Origin: Colias croceus
Lineage: Eukaryota > Arthropoda > Insecta > Lepidoptera > Pieridae
DNA length: 64,000 nt
Assembly (NCBI RefSeq): GCF_905220415.1
Contig: NC_059552.1
Location: 7,207,001-7,271,000, forward strand
Direction of reading: 5' to 3'
Shown: in pieces, positions 22,304 through 35,500 of the stretch
How positions within the stretch are numbered: the stretch's first letter is position 1
Layout of the letters: every line of letters starts with the position of its first letter
Translations under genes and position numbers: made by a program
The notes under the pieces: generated by a model
What the model was told of the DNA's origin: nothing
What the model saw: the letters and a program-made list of their open reading frames with translations, nothing else
The model's database searches: none

Positions 22304-23597
22304 CAAGCCTTGTTAATTGCTCCGAGCTCGGAGCTGAGGAGCTGGTGGGAGCTTATTATCTAACAAAGTATCTACCTAACAGATATAACCACATAACAGA
22401 AATACTTACAGAAATATTATATTACTCTATGGTATATAATATGTTCTGTGGTTATGACTTATGACGTATCACTAAACTTCTCAGTATCACTTCGTCAGAC
22501 TTGATGTTAAAATGTTGGCGCGCTATTTAAATTTCCCCTGAAATGTTTTTATCAATTCCTTTAATGTACCTGTATAGTTCAAGTTGTATTATATTATTTG
22601 TAGCAATTGTTATCATTGTAATACGTAGTGTATTACTGATAACCTATTATCCTCTCATATTCTCTAATAAAAGTATACATAGGGTAGTATTAATAATAAT
22701 TAACTCTATGCAAATTATTCATAAGTTTTAACATTAACTTTGGTGTAAGTACTATTTATTAAATAAATTTAAAAATTTTTTCATTGATCAAATGAAGTGA
22801 AATGATTTTTATTTCAATTTAATCAACATACGTAGGTATACTTTTATAATTTGGTAGGTAGCTCGCACATACTTCGGTTGGTAATTGATTTGACTCGACA
22901 TGTTGACAAAGTAAATATCAATAGAAAGAGATACAAATATAAATAAATAAAAATAATGCTTTCCTGTCAAAGAAAAAACTCACAATAGATAAAATCAAAA
23001 GATACAGGCATTCACTAATCACAAAAAGTTAAAATAACATGAAGAAATTTTTATACGAATACAAAGTGCTACGAAGTAGTAAATCGACAAAAGAAACGTC
23101 AAATGAACAACGGTAAATACCTCAGCGTAAATCTAGCGCTACCTTATTTTAATTTTCTAAGTTACCTATTGTACTTATAGGCTCAGTAATTATTTGTGAC
23201 TGTGAGAGATCGATAGAAAGGTTAGGTAGGTAGGTATCTAATCGCGGTGGTAGACTTGAATAGTGAACGAGGCCTGACCGGCGTGGATGAAGTGGTTCAA
23301 CGGAGCGCGACGAAAAGTAATTTGTACAAAAACTAAATTCAGTTCATTGCGACTGCCGTGTTGTTCGTGATGTTTTGTCTGACCGCACAATATATCGGTG
23401 ATCATTGTTGCTAGACGGTTTTTACAGCTAAATCTCATGCGCCGGTATCGGTAAATCTCCGCGTGTCTATCCCGTTCTATTTTCATGCATACCTACCTAC
23501 CTAAAAGTTTTCGAAATAAGTAACGCAATATTGCATTGGTTTCTCGTATGAAGTGTAATTATAATCGAACGAACAAAAAGTGGATTCATCAGAGGAA
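22304..23597. other. Non-coding upstream region of the TEX14-like gene
   Basis: No supported reading frame. The 3' part (about 23180-23597) is richer in CG and directly precedes the proposed first ATG, so it probably contains the promoter and 5' UTR. No TATA box is clear. Confidence 0.35.
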
Positions 23598-26500
23598 ATG
23601 GGTGTTTTCAAGTGGTTGCGCCGGTAAGTGAACAAAAAATAATCAAACGATATTGGTTATCAGTTAGAGTTAAGTTTTCGCATGATTTTTTTCAACTTGT
23701 TTGTGTTTAGGTACCTATGTATTGAAGATAATGTGCTTTTGGTTTAGTGAGAATATAGTGCTTTCAATACTTATCGCCATGAAAATTAACCGGGCAAAGA
23801 AAAGAGGGTAGGTATTCCTTCTGTCTCATTACAGGAATGGTTGAATTAATTATTTATCAATGGTCATTTTCAATAAAAGTTCATACCTAATTAAATATTA
23901 TCTAGCTAGAAATGTGAAATTACGAATTGTAACTTCTAAATGTACCTACCTAGGGTCATTGCGCCAGTTCGCGTCCACTTAGTGCAGTTGGAAAGTTTGA
24001 AGGAGAAAATAAAAATGTTCCAGAACAAATTTCAACGCAAAATTTATGTAACGTGTTCATTACATAGTCTATTATAAGATTTACTTTCAATTGTGTTGGA
24101 AATATCATGTGGTTTTTATTTATCTAGATAAATAGCAGAATTAGGCGTTTTACCCAGTTCGCGTCCAAAAATTCCAGTTTGCGTCCACCCGTGGACCAGT
24201 TCGCGTCCACCAGCTTAGAAAAAGAATTAAGAGTGTATTGGGTGATATTTTATCAGATTAATGCAAATAAAAATTAGATTTTAATAAATTATTAATTTAC
24301 GAATATAGTTATTTAATAAAAACCGGCCAAATTCGAGTGGAACTCGCACAACGAGGGTTCCGTATTAATCTGTTTTTTTTTCATATGTTTTAACTGTAAA
24401 TGATTATTTTTTTCAATATCTCCCTTATTCGTGCTATAAGACGTTGCTTCGTACCAAACTTCAAGTGTCTGTGTTCACGTAAAGTACCCTGTTGGTTTTG
24501 ATTCCCTTGCGAATGTCGAAATTTGCGAAAATTTGCAGCATAAACGGCTGTATCTTTTGAATTCTTTGGCTTATAAGTTTGATTTTTTCACTGCTTCAAG
24601 GGACCGTAGACTTGAGTATTCAATATAAATTTCAGCTTTATACCTGAACGCGTTACTGAGAAAAAGCGTCTTGACAGAAAGACAGACCGGCAGACGGACA
24701 TACAGACGGACGGATATCAAAGCGATCCTACAAGGATTCCGGTTTTTCCTTTTGAGGTTCGGAACCCTAAAATCAACATTATTATTAATATAATTCACTG
24801 TAAGGAAACTGGAAAAACTTATCTATATTTATCTTTTCATCATAAATAGAACTAAAAAGTAACAAAAAACAACGTTACGTTATGTAAATAAATAATAATC
24901 AGTTCTATTAAGATTACCATACACCTCTACCCTATTTTTTAGTTTCTAATGAATTAAATTTCTTTTTTGTTGATATTATTTTCTTAACCACAAACTTATT
25001 GACTCTCATTCTCAAAGATACTAGTCTCATTCTTGGAATACCCATTTTAAAATGAAAAAATAGCATAAAAATTTGCTAATTTGAATGAAAATTTAAATTA
25101 TCAACTTGTGGTCTTAGTAAAAAATTTACAATCTATTATAAATTACATATATTTTTAACAAACAATTCATTGCTACGTAATGAAAAACAATGTGGACGCA
25201 ATATGTTCTATTGTTATGCACTATATCTATAGTTTGCGCCCACCGTGGACGCAAAATGGAAGTTGTACAAATTCGGTGTAGTAATTCGCGTCCACCTTAT
25301 TTTAGCTATTAATTGTAAAAGAAATAAGCTGATTTATAATCCATACTATTCCATGTTTTGTTAGCAAAGTAAAGATACAGTTACATATTCAAAAATTCAC
25401 ATTTAACAATAAGATACTTACCGTCAAACGCGACACTGCGCACTATTTTTTTTTTCAAAATCCCGCGCGTTTTAGCTCTCTCGTTTAATAGCCAAAATTA
25501 AATATTTTTTTTAAATAGGATAGGCGGTGCGCAGGCATATTTTGAATAAGTGTGCATGTCTCTTATACATTGAGGTATTATCGGAAATTTTTCTTATAAC
25601 AATTTTACATAAAGTATACTTATTTTCGTGAATTTTCTAAAAGATATCCGCAAAATGGACGCGAATAGGCAGGTGGACGCGAACAGGCGCAATGACCCTA
25701 GGTATTTCGTACCTATCGTCATGGGTGCCGAAGGAATTAGGTAGGTATAGGTACAAATTATTAAAAAAAAAAATTGTAGTTTTTGAATAAATTCAATAGG
25801 TAGGTTACCTACCTATAGGTACCTATCAGTGTGAATATTGTCCTCTTATTTGAACGATGGTTCCAATTTATGGGGTAGCTATGACGAAGTCACTACTTTT
25901 TAAAGTTGTATGGTTAGTTAATCCATATTCCGTACTAAACGAGTGTTTTCTCTTTAGTTTCTGGAAACCTAGGTAATAAAACCTCAGATTAGGCCTACCT
26001 ATACCAACTTTAAAATAACTAATTTTTAACGAATAGGTAGGTACCGAATAATATTACCGCTAGATAGTCGCGAGGTCAAACGAAAGTCCCATGTGAATTC
26101 ATCGCAATAAAAGGTACTCTATGTCACTGTCTAGAGTCTAGACTCTAGCCTCCTAACACCAAATGAAAAAAAAAATAAAAATAAAAAACATAGTTGCGAC
26201 CATGGTTGCGACATGAAAGACAAACGAACAAAGAAATGCATAGGTACCTAAGTAGGTACGTATTTTTTTTGTAATTATTGAATTTGTCAACCAATTTTTT
26301 CACTAATTATCACGGTCTACCAATACGATTCTTATTAGTAAAATTCCCGAAGTGCTAGTGAAAAATATTCAAAATTTTAACATCTTGCATTCGTAACGCA
26401 CTGCACACTTGTGCTATTAGTATACATTATACATACCTAGTATATTAGGCCTACTGCCTAATGTATACTATGTATAGGTTCTAGGTACCTATAACTAAAA

Positions 26501-29500
26501 ATATTGCGTTCATCACTTCCATCTTGCAATCCATGAGTCGGCAACGCATCCGCTACTCGTATCAAATATCGTCAATAATGAGGTGAAACATTAGGTCATA
26601 GACGACGTAATTTTAATGATTTACAAATTTCCTAATAAGGATCTTATCTATGATCTACTACCTACCTAGTTTATGATTGCGATTTAGCATCCATCCGTTC
26701 TATCTCATGTAGCATACAATCACGTTTTGCATTTTTATTTTCATTTCAGTAATTTAAAATAAAGCAAAATAATTGCTCATCTGAAACTTGTGCGTAAGTT
26801 TCAGATGAGCAATTAGGTATTTTGCTTCGATATAAAAACAGCCATTCAGAGTCATGTTTATTAATTAGGTACTAGCTTTCCGTCAGCGGCTTCGCCCGCG
26901 TTGTCAATGAAAAACCCGCATAGGTACCTAGTTCGCGTTCCCGTGGGATTTCCGAGATACAACTTGTCCCATGACCTTTCTCTCTACCAAAGTTGAAGTA
27001 AATACCTACCTACTTACTGCCAACATCAAGAATTAACATTATTGACCCTAATTTCTTACAAATAGAGTGCGGTAAAATCAATACGATTTCAGGCATAAAT
27101 TTAGCAAATCATAAATCGTGTTGAACACTATAAAATCTAAATTTTATATCGAAGTATCGCAAGGGAGAAATAATATTCCTATGTTCAGTAGCTGATACCT
27201 ACCTAGCTCGGGAAAATTGCGATGAAATCAAATATCAACACAACTTTCAGGAAACGGCGCGGAACAGAAAACGCATGATAGATATTTCTTATTAAATATT
27301 TGAAATGAATATCTAAAATGTTCACTAAAACTATACATAGGTACCTACTCTTTAATCCTCACAGTTTATGCATGTATCGGAAAACAGAGATTAGTGATGA
27401 AATACAGTCGTGTCCATGGCTAAAGAGTAAAGAGTCACGATTACTGTATCGTAATTCATTGAAAGTCTGTTACACTATTTATGGTACTTTCCAAACGTAT
27501 GGATGTTTTATTTTTGACTGGATCAACCATTCCGAGATATTGTTATATAAAACTATGAGGAAAATGCAGATTTAATTACCTACACGATGTTAATCTTTAT
27601 CTAGTTAACTACTAGTTTCTCTATTTTAGAACGGTCTTCGATTCTTAAAAATAAACAATCAAGACTTTGTTTTACATTTCTCTGAATTAAATTTTAGGAG
27701 TTGATTTCAACCGCAACTAGAATCCATAAAAAAAGAATAACAACAAATCTTGCACCAATTTTTTTGTAGTTATTTCTAACATCGACGAGACAGAGAAGAT
27801 AACTTACACATAATAACTATAATATATATAGTTACGTATATTTTCACAAAATAAAAATCGTGAGTTCCTAACGAAAATCGCAAAACTTATCGAAAGGGCA
27901 CTTATCAATTTAATAATTCTGTTATATTTGAGACGAGTTTTTTCATTAAAGGTTTTCATACATTTGCAACAGCTGTTATTTTCATATAGGTATTATGTTA
28001 AGGAAGTTTTTGCGAGTGTAGTAATTAAACTAGGTACCTACGTTCGCAATTCGCATACGAATACAAATTGCACTACGAAGGTTAGACTTAAGTGCTTCCG
28101 GAGCAAAGTTGCCCGCTTTTTGACAATGTTATACCAATTACCGGGATAGAGATTAGATTAGAAAGGCTCTTGATAAATTACTCGCTGATAACACCAAAAC
28201 ATATTATAGACTAGATACTTATGCAACTTGTATAATAGAAAGCATCAGCTACCTAATTTTAATGTCATAGATAATCTTACATAAATAAACCGCTGTCGAA
28301 CCATCAATTTGGCTATTCGGCTGGCAATAAACTAAAATTTGAAGCGTATCGGTAAATAGTTCGGTGAAAGTAGAATTTGCTATTTTAAACAATAGATAAC
28401 AACTGTTCCGCATAGAATGAAGTTATTAATGGATGTATCAATCACGATGTCTCGGATTTAGGCGAACGGACGTGAATCTCGATCGTGATTAATATTGACT
28501 TACGCTATTGCGATCTCATCTAATAACATTGCATAATATTAGGTATTTGATAAGCGCATACCGGATTTAAACGTAATTTCCCATAATAGTGTCCAAATAG
28601 TGTTATAGATCGTGGGAATGACTTGGATTTAGAAATAAATTCATTATTTACTTCCAAAGTTTCTATTGACCTATTAGTAAGATATGCGTGATATACCTAC
28701 ATTATCCAAGGTAGTCTAGGTACACTGCCTGTAATATAATTTAGGCATGAATCTCTTGCTTGCTGCTGAAACTTGTCTTTTGAACCTTCCAAAGTCAACA
28801 AGACGCGAATCTTATTTCAACTTTAGATTCCGTGATTTTTTAACAAGTTATCCCGCCTACTTACCTGCAACTTCGCCCGCGTGATCTGAAACTATAATAC
28901 CTAATATACTAAAACGTGCCTCGAGAGCCATGTTTTCCATTAGTGGAAACAGGATGAAAATCAATGCAGTTGTTTTTGAGTTTATCGCGGACAGACAGAC
29001 AGACAAGTCTGTCTGTAAATATCTAGGGATGCATAATAAGTGCAACGACCCTATTTCAAAGACTAAAAATTCTCATAAAAACGAAGTAGGTAAGTACGTT
29101 ATAAATGCAACAATGGGAAAGCAAAAAACACAATTGTTAATAAAAAGTTTCAAAAGCTAGACCGCAGTCGCCGGTGCTTTGCGAACTTGCACTATCAATT
29201 TGCTTACACTTTCTATTTCAAAAGTATGAATTGATCATCAGATCTTTCCGAGTCGCAGTAACGGCTTAACTATTGTCACGATAAAAAGTTACGAGAAGTA
29301 CTTTTCACTTGTGAAGAATCGCGCGTGAGACGTGCGCAACTTGAATATTGAACGAAACTCATTATTGCGCGACAATCATTGCGAAAATGTATAATAAAAC
29401 CAGTGAGAAGTGAACAAGTCGTAATGAGAAACGTAATGTGAAATGATAGATGAACGTGTTAACAAAAAATTATGACAATGAAATAGTATCAAGTATACTG

Positions 29501-32500
29501 TAAACACGAATAAATAATTTCGCGCTAACTAAAATAAATTTCATCTAAAAATGTTTATTTAGTAGGTACTGGAAATTGCTTCCAAAATCATATGTCCATC
29601 AATAACCAAACGGATTTCACTAGAATTTCCTAATAATTTAATTCTCAAGCGTATTGTATAAACGTATCTATCAATCAATAAAATTGGTATAGAATTACAG
29701 CGGCCCTTTTCAACAATATTGCCGATAAAATTGACCCATTCGTGACTGAAATGTGTCCTATACAGATTTATTGCAACACATAAATATTTTCTACTAGTGG
29801 TCCGCCCCGGCTTCGCCCGTGGTACATATTTCGCAATAAAAGGTAGCCTATGTCCTTTCTCGGGTATCAAAATATCTCCATACCAAATTTCATGCAAATT
29901 GGTTCAGTAGTTTAGGCGTGATTGAGTAACAGACAGACAGACAGACAGAGTTACTTTCGCATTTATAATATTAGTATGGATTAACTGGATTGATCAACTA
30001 AAAGCTCACTTTATAAGCTATAAAGGATATTAAAACAGGAAAGCAACCATAAAAACCTTACGTAAACCTCTTTATTAGACTATTAGTCAATTAGTTTTTT
30101 ATAAAGTAAGCAATTGATCCATAGGTACATGATAAATAGACGTTTCATGATAATTAAAATGCACCAATACACAATAGCCTGCATGTAATACCTAAATATA
30201 TTTGCAATGGATTCGTGTACAAAGCGGTGGTATGTGACCTCCATGCATTGAATCGAGATAAAGGTTCGGTATTTACGGATGTATTTTAGGCGGAGAATGA
30301 ACAAATGAACAATAGGTCAATCGAGAATTCGAGACTCACAAAAATGGAATCGTGTATTTTTATTTTTTAATCAACTTAAAAAGCCGAGATTCTCAATACG
30401 AATCTAGGTAGATTCGTTATTTTTTATTTTCATTAGAGTTAAGTAAATATTGTTGATTCCTAATATATTTTCCTGTAAAAAGTGAATCAGTTGGTACAGT
30501 TTTAGCTATTTCCGTTAAAAGAGCAATTAACTTTGAATCGTTAAAACTGTGCCGGCCGATGACACTGATATTCTCTGCGGGCGCTAACTGATTTTTTGTT
30601 TTGGTTGTTAATTAAACCGACCGTATAATTACTGTTTTATATTTAGAATTTGGATAAAAATTGCATACATAATTCGAAATCGTTTCTGTTACGTATTAGA
30701 AATGGTTAGGTTACAAAAAATAACTGTCGCTACGCGTAATTCTAGCCGATTTGTGTTAAATCCTTTCAAATTTGTCCCTAATCCAAATGCAGGTCTATTA
30801 CTACTGGTTTGAATTTTCACAATTTTTATACAATCGGTACACTTTTTATTCAAATGTCTTGAGAGTTTGGAAAAATGCATCCACTATAATCTTAAGGACT
30901 TACATTTTAATTTGTTATTTATTATAGAGAGCGGGTGACCGTCACGACTAGCCAAATAAATCCATCGGAAGCAGAACCAGACGAGCCTACAAATGGACAC
31001 GTAGGCACAATACGCACTGAAGAGTACAAACGGGACTTAGCAGAGTTTCAAGCCAGGCGTTCTGCTGGTTATAACGAACTTAGGGAAACCCCAGACAAAA
31101 AGAAATGCGGACGACACTCCCTCCCCGTCTCGTGCACAGATTGCGCTAGCGATCCCGACAAAACGTTCAACTACGAGAAGAAATCCGCCCTGAAGTACAA
31201 AAAGAAATTACACAAAAGGGCCAGAAGTGCCCAACCTGATGACAAACACGAAGGCGTGCCAAACATACAGTTCCTATTCCAGAATCAGGTATTCATGCCA
31301 GGGAATGTGTTCAAAACCTCGTATTCGGAACCTAGGAAACGTAGTCAGTGCAGGTCACCTGAATATTTAACCCAAAAGCACATAGATTTCGACGATGAGC
31401 AGCCGGTATCGCCTTTATTCTTCAAAAACAACTCTCTTCCGTTCGATGTTAAGAATTTTCTGGATTCACGAAGCGATGAAGAGGAAGTTGACGGTTTTGT
31501 GGATGAGAAAGCGAATTCAGCAGAATCAAGCAGGACAGATGATACAAAGGTAATTTATGAATAACTTAATCTTAATGTGACAATTTTCTCAATCCTCGAG
31601 ATTTCTTTTATAATTTTTTAGTTTCTAGGGCTTTTTGGGCATATAATTTGTGTAGTTATTATAGTTACTTTTTTTTACAACCGCCGCGTTCTAATATTAT
31701 ATTTTTCCTCAAACTAAAAAGAAATATATTTCAGAGCGACGCAAGCACATTCGGCTTGCCCATAGCCAGTTCGTGCAATCTCAACATGACGTACGACAGA
31801 AACAAGAAGTGGTGTCTCGGCAAATGGGGCGTGGTGCCGGTGCAAATGAAGACATTGTATGGTGTTACCATGGAACAGGTGAAGAAGAAACGGAATATGG
31901 AGATTAATATTCTGAGGTAAGCTGTATTGCCAAAACAAATCTTTAGGTAAACATATTATTAAGACTAGCTTTTCGTTCGCAGCTTCAACCGCAATACCGC
32001 ATAGTCAAAGGAGACCCGCATAGTTCCCGGTCCCGTGTGTTTCATGTATCAAATTTCATAAAAATCGGTTCAACAGTTTTTGCGTGAACGAGTTATAAAC
32101 CATCATACAAACTTTTCCATTTATTTATTTATGTATTTATTATATTTAATTCAGGTAACAGACAATAAATTGTACAGACCCATAGAATAAATACCTTACA
32201 GACTAACATACATAATATGATAATAATAATAAATTTATAATATTAGTAGGATGGATAGGATGAGACAAGGTATATTTTTTTTGTTTTAGCGGGTAGTTCG
32301 CAAATAAAAACAAAAGAGTGTACACGTTTATGTTGTAACGACTAGATCGGTCTGATTTCGAATGAAATTAAACTTGTATCTGAATATAATGTGTAGAGAA
32401 ATTCAAATTGTTAAACTGTTTGAAATCAGCGATTAATGCGACACGCTTTGCGTAACTACTAACTGCATGTCTGTCACGCAGTATTAACATAACTTTAATT

Positions 32501-35500
32501 GAATTGATATACATTATACGTATGTAAAATTAATTGCATAAATGTTGCTAAATTGATATCCACAGATTTTTTATGTTCAATACATTTTGTTTTGTCACAC
32601 GTAATCTACAGGGTTACAGGAAAAGTCGATGTAGATCCGTTAAGGGCATGTAGTACACATCATTTCTGAATGATTTCACTATGTAACCTCCCATCCTAAA
32701 CTTAACCGTTTTCGAGATATTCGAGTTTTAATTTTTTTTATGAAAATGCCCAATTTTTCGGCTATTCAATTGAATATTTTGAATTTTTTTGACTCTTATG
32801 ATTATTTTTTTGGTTTTTTACATGAAGAATGAGATGCTTAATTACCTCAATGACTAAAATTGCACGTAAGTTAACTAAATAGGTCATTGTAGACGATCGA
32901 AACTTAAGAAAATAAGTACAAATTATAAAAAAATATTTTTCTTTTCTGGATATCTCAAAAAATTATTATGGCACTTGCTCTGCAGATATGCTTAAAAACA
33001 TCTACATTTTATCAGCTATCCAACGAGGTATAACAACCTAGGGTTGTATTTAAACTCATAGAAAAAAACATAGTTGAAAAGGTTCAGATAGTAGGTCTAA
33101 TGGGTCCCTCGGCTATTGTCCTTCAAGTTAATCCGGTGCGTGTGAGCGAGACAACTTACGATTTATGCAGATGAGAGTGAGAAAAATAATGTGCAAAAAC
33201 AAGTTTCGGGATACAACATGCCCATTGTTTTGTATTTGGTGGTTTGTTTGCTTGCCATCCATTTTAGTCTGCTCATGCGATTCGTCCATGGTAGATGCGA
33301 ATTATTGTGCTTTCGGATTCCCACACGACCTATGTGTGTGACTTAGGTGACCTACTAATGATCTCCCATTACAATTACTGCGGGACATGTGGTTTCAACA
33401 TGATGGCTGCCCTGCTCATTTCAGAAGAAGCGTTAGGGAATGGTTGGACACTAACTATCCTAACAAATGGATTGGACGAGGTGGGCCTTTACCCTGGCCA
33501 CCCAGATGTCCCGACCTGACCCCCATTGATTTTTATGTATGGGCACATGAAGAGCCTCGTTTACAGTGAGCCCAACCCCATATCGTTAGTGGAAGTTCTC
33601 AAAGAAAGGATGCTGCTTGTGTGCTGTTGAAATGCTGCTAACGACATAAGAAGAACATTAACCACATGGTGTAGTGAAAAGTGGACTACGTGAAAGAATG
33701 AGAAAATGTGTGCGAAAGAGGTGGACACGTAGAACATGAACTATAAAATTTTATTAAAAACATTAGGTGAATAAATGTTATTTTGAACTGATTTATTGTT
33801 TCATTTAGCTTATGTACTACAATCACCGACGATCTGTACGCCAACTATGAGTTGAGCGTGAGTGACTTTGTATGCCAACTAGCGTTAACAACGCACCGAT
33901 TACGTTATTTTCCAAACAATAGCCAGTAACTAGTCACTTACGCTCAAGTAATAGTTGGCGTACGGTCATTATTTGTACGATCGACGATGTGAACAAAAAA
34001 AATGCTATAAAACTGAATGATCTCCTAGGTCAGGATAGCGGGATATCGATGGATGCATGAAGGTTGTACCTAGCCGAGGGAGGCTTATGTTCAATAGTGG
34101 AAGCCAGTATGCTGAAATGATGATGCTGAACTTAAGTCAAATTAATTAGATTAAATAAGGGCTATTTATTCTGACTGCCATGTAGCCTTAGAAACTAAGT
34201 TTCACCTTTGAGGTTAATAAATACCCTAGAGTGTTATACCTCGTTGGATAGCTGATAAAATGTAGATGTTTTTAAGCACATCTGCAGAGCAAGTGCCATA
34301 ATAATTTTTTGAGATATCCAGAAAAGAAAAATATTTTTTTATTATTTGTACTTATTTTCTTAAGTTTCGATCGTCTACAATGACCTATTTAGTTAACTTA
34401 CGTGCAATTTTAGTCATTGAGGTAATTAAGCATCTCATTCTTCATGTAAAAAACCAAAAAAATAATCATAAGAGTCAAAAAAATTCAAAATATTCAATTG
34501 AATAGCCGAAAAATTGGGCATTTTCATAAAAAAAATTAAAACTCGAATATCTCGAAAACGGTTAAGTTTAGGATGGGAGGTTACATAGTGAAATCATTCA
34601 GAAATGATGTGTACTACATGCCCTTAACGGATCTACATCGACTTTTCCTGTAACCCTGTATACTAAAATAATTATAAAGCTGAAGAGGTTTGTTTGTTTG
34701 AACGCGCTAATCTCAAGAACTACTGGTCCGATTTGAAAAATTATTTCGGTGTCAGATAGCCCATTTATCGAGGAAGGCTATCATCATTCATCACGCTAAG
34801 ACCAACAGGAGCGGAGCAATGCGGTTGAAACCGCGGAGCACAGCTAGTCATTTATAATGTGACCATGTATGCATTACCTAAACCACTATTTATTCCATCA
34901 TAGTGTTGTCTTTATCACCATTGGTCAATTTTTCCAGCAAACTTTAATTCTTTCACTTTTTTTCAAACCACCTCTTGTAAGGTACCAGTACCAAATAATG
35001 TCTACCTTTTTTTGTTCTATGACTTTTTTTGTTCATTAGAACCTCAAGCCTTGGTAATTAAAGCTAAATTCCTATAACTTTGTACCATCACTGCTGACTC
35101 TTGTTTTACAGAAAATGTCGCCATCCAAACGTGATTCTGCTAATGGGCTTGTATCCGGATGTGCAGAACAACGTGCATATAGTTTGCGAGAGGACTATAG
35201 ATACAGTCTATAATATATTACATGAGCAGGTAATTAAATAATTAGAAACTGGTTCAAAATGATATAAATTGTTTTGTGATATTTGTGATATAGGTACCTA
35301 TCGAGAGAGACTATCGGCTCTATTATCTATAACATCATGCGACGCTCAATAGGAACGTAGCATAATAATTGAAAAATGTATATATTATTATTTTTAACTT
35401 TTTTTTGCATGTTGATGATATGAATCGAAAGATCAAATTCTGTATAATTGGACGTTTAAACTTACTCTGTATTGTTGCGATGGCTGTTCTTTTAAAAAAT

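Larger units (their letters stand above)
25705..30927. other. Rest of TEX14-like intron 1
   Basis: No exon is supported. 25730-26280 and 26420-26500 are rich in TAGGTA/TACCTA words. A perfect hairpin sits at 26770-26815, and degraded Helitron-like copies at 26872, 28855 and 29794 (listed separately). Otherwise AT-rich and unremarkable. Confidence 0.45.

Noticed and set aside
23238..23486. 82-codon minus frame upstream of the TEX14-like gene
   Set aside because: Lies in the presumed promoter/5' UTR, basic low-information peptide, no domain.
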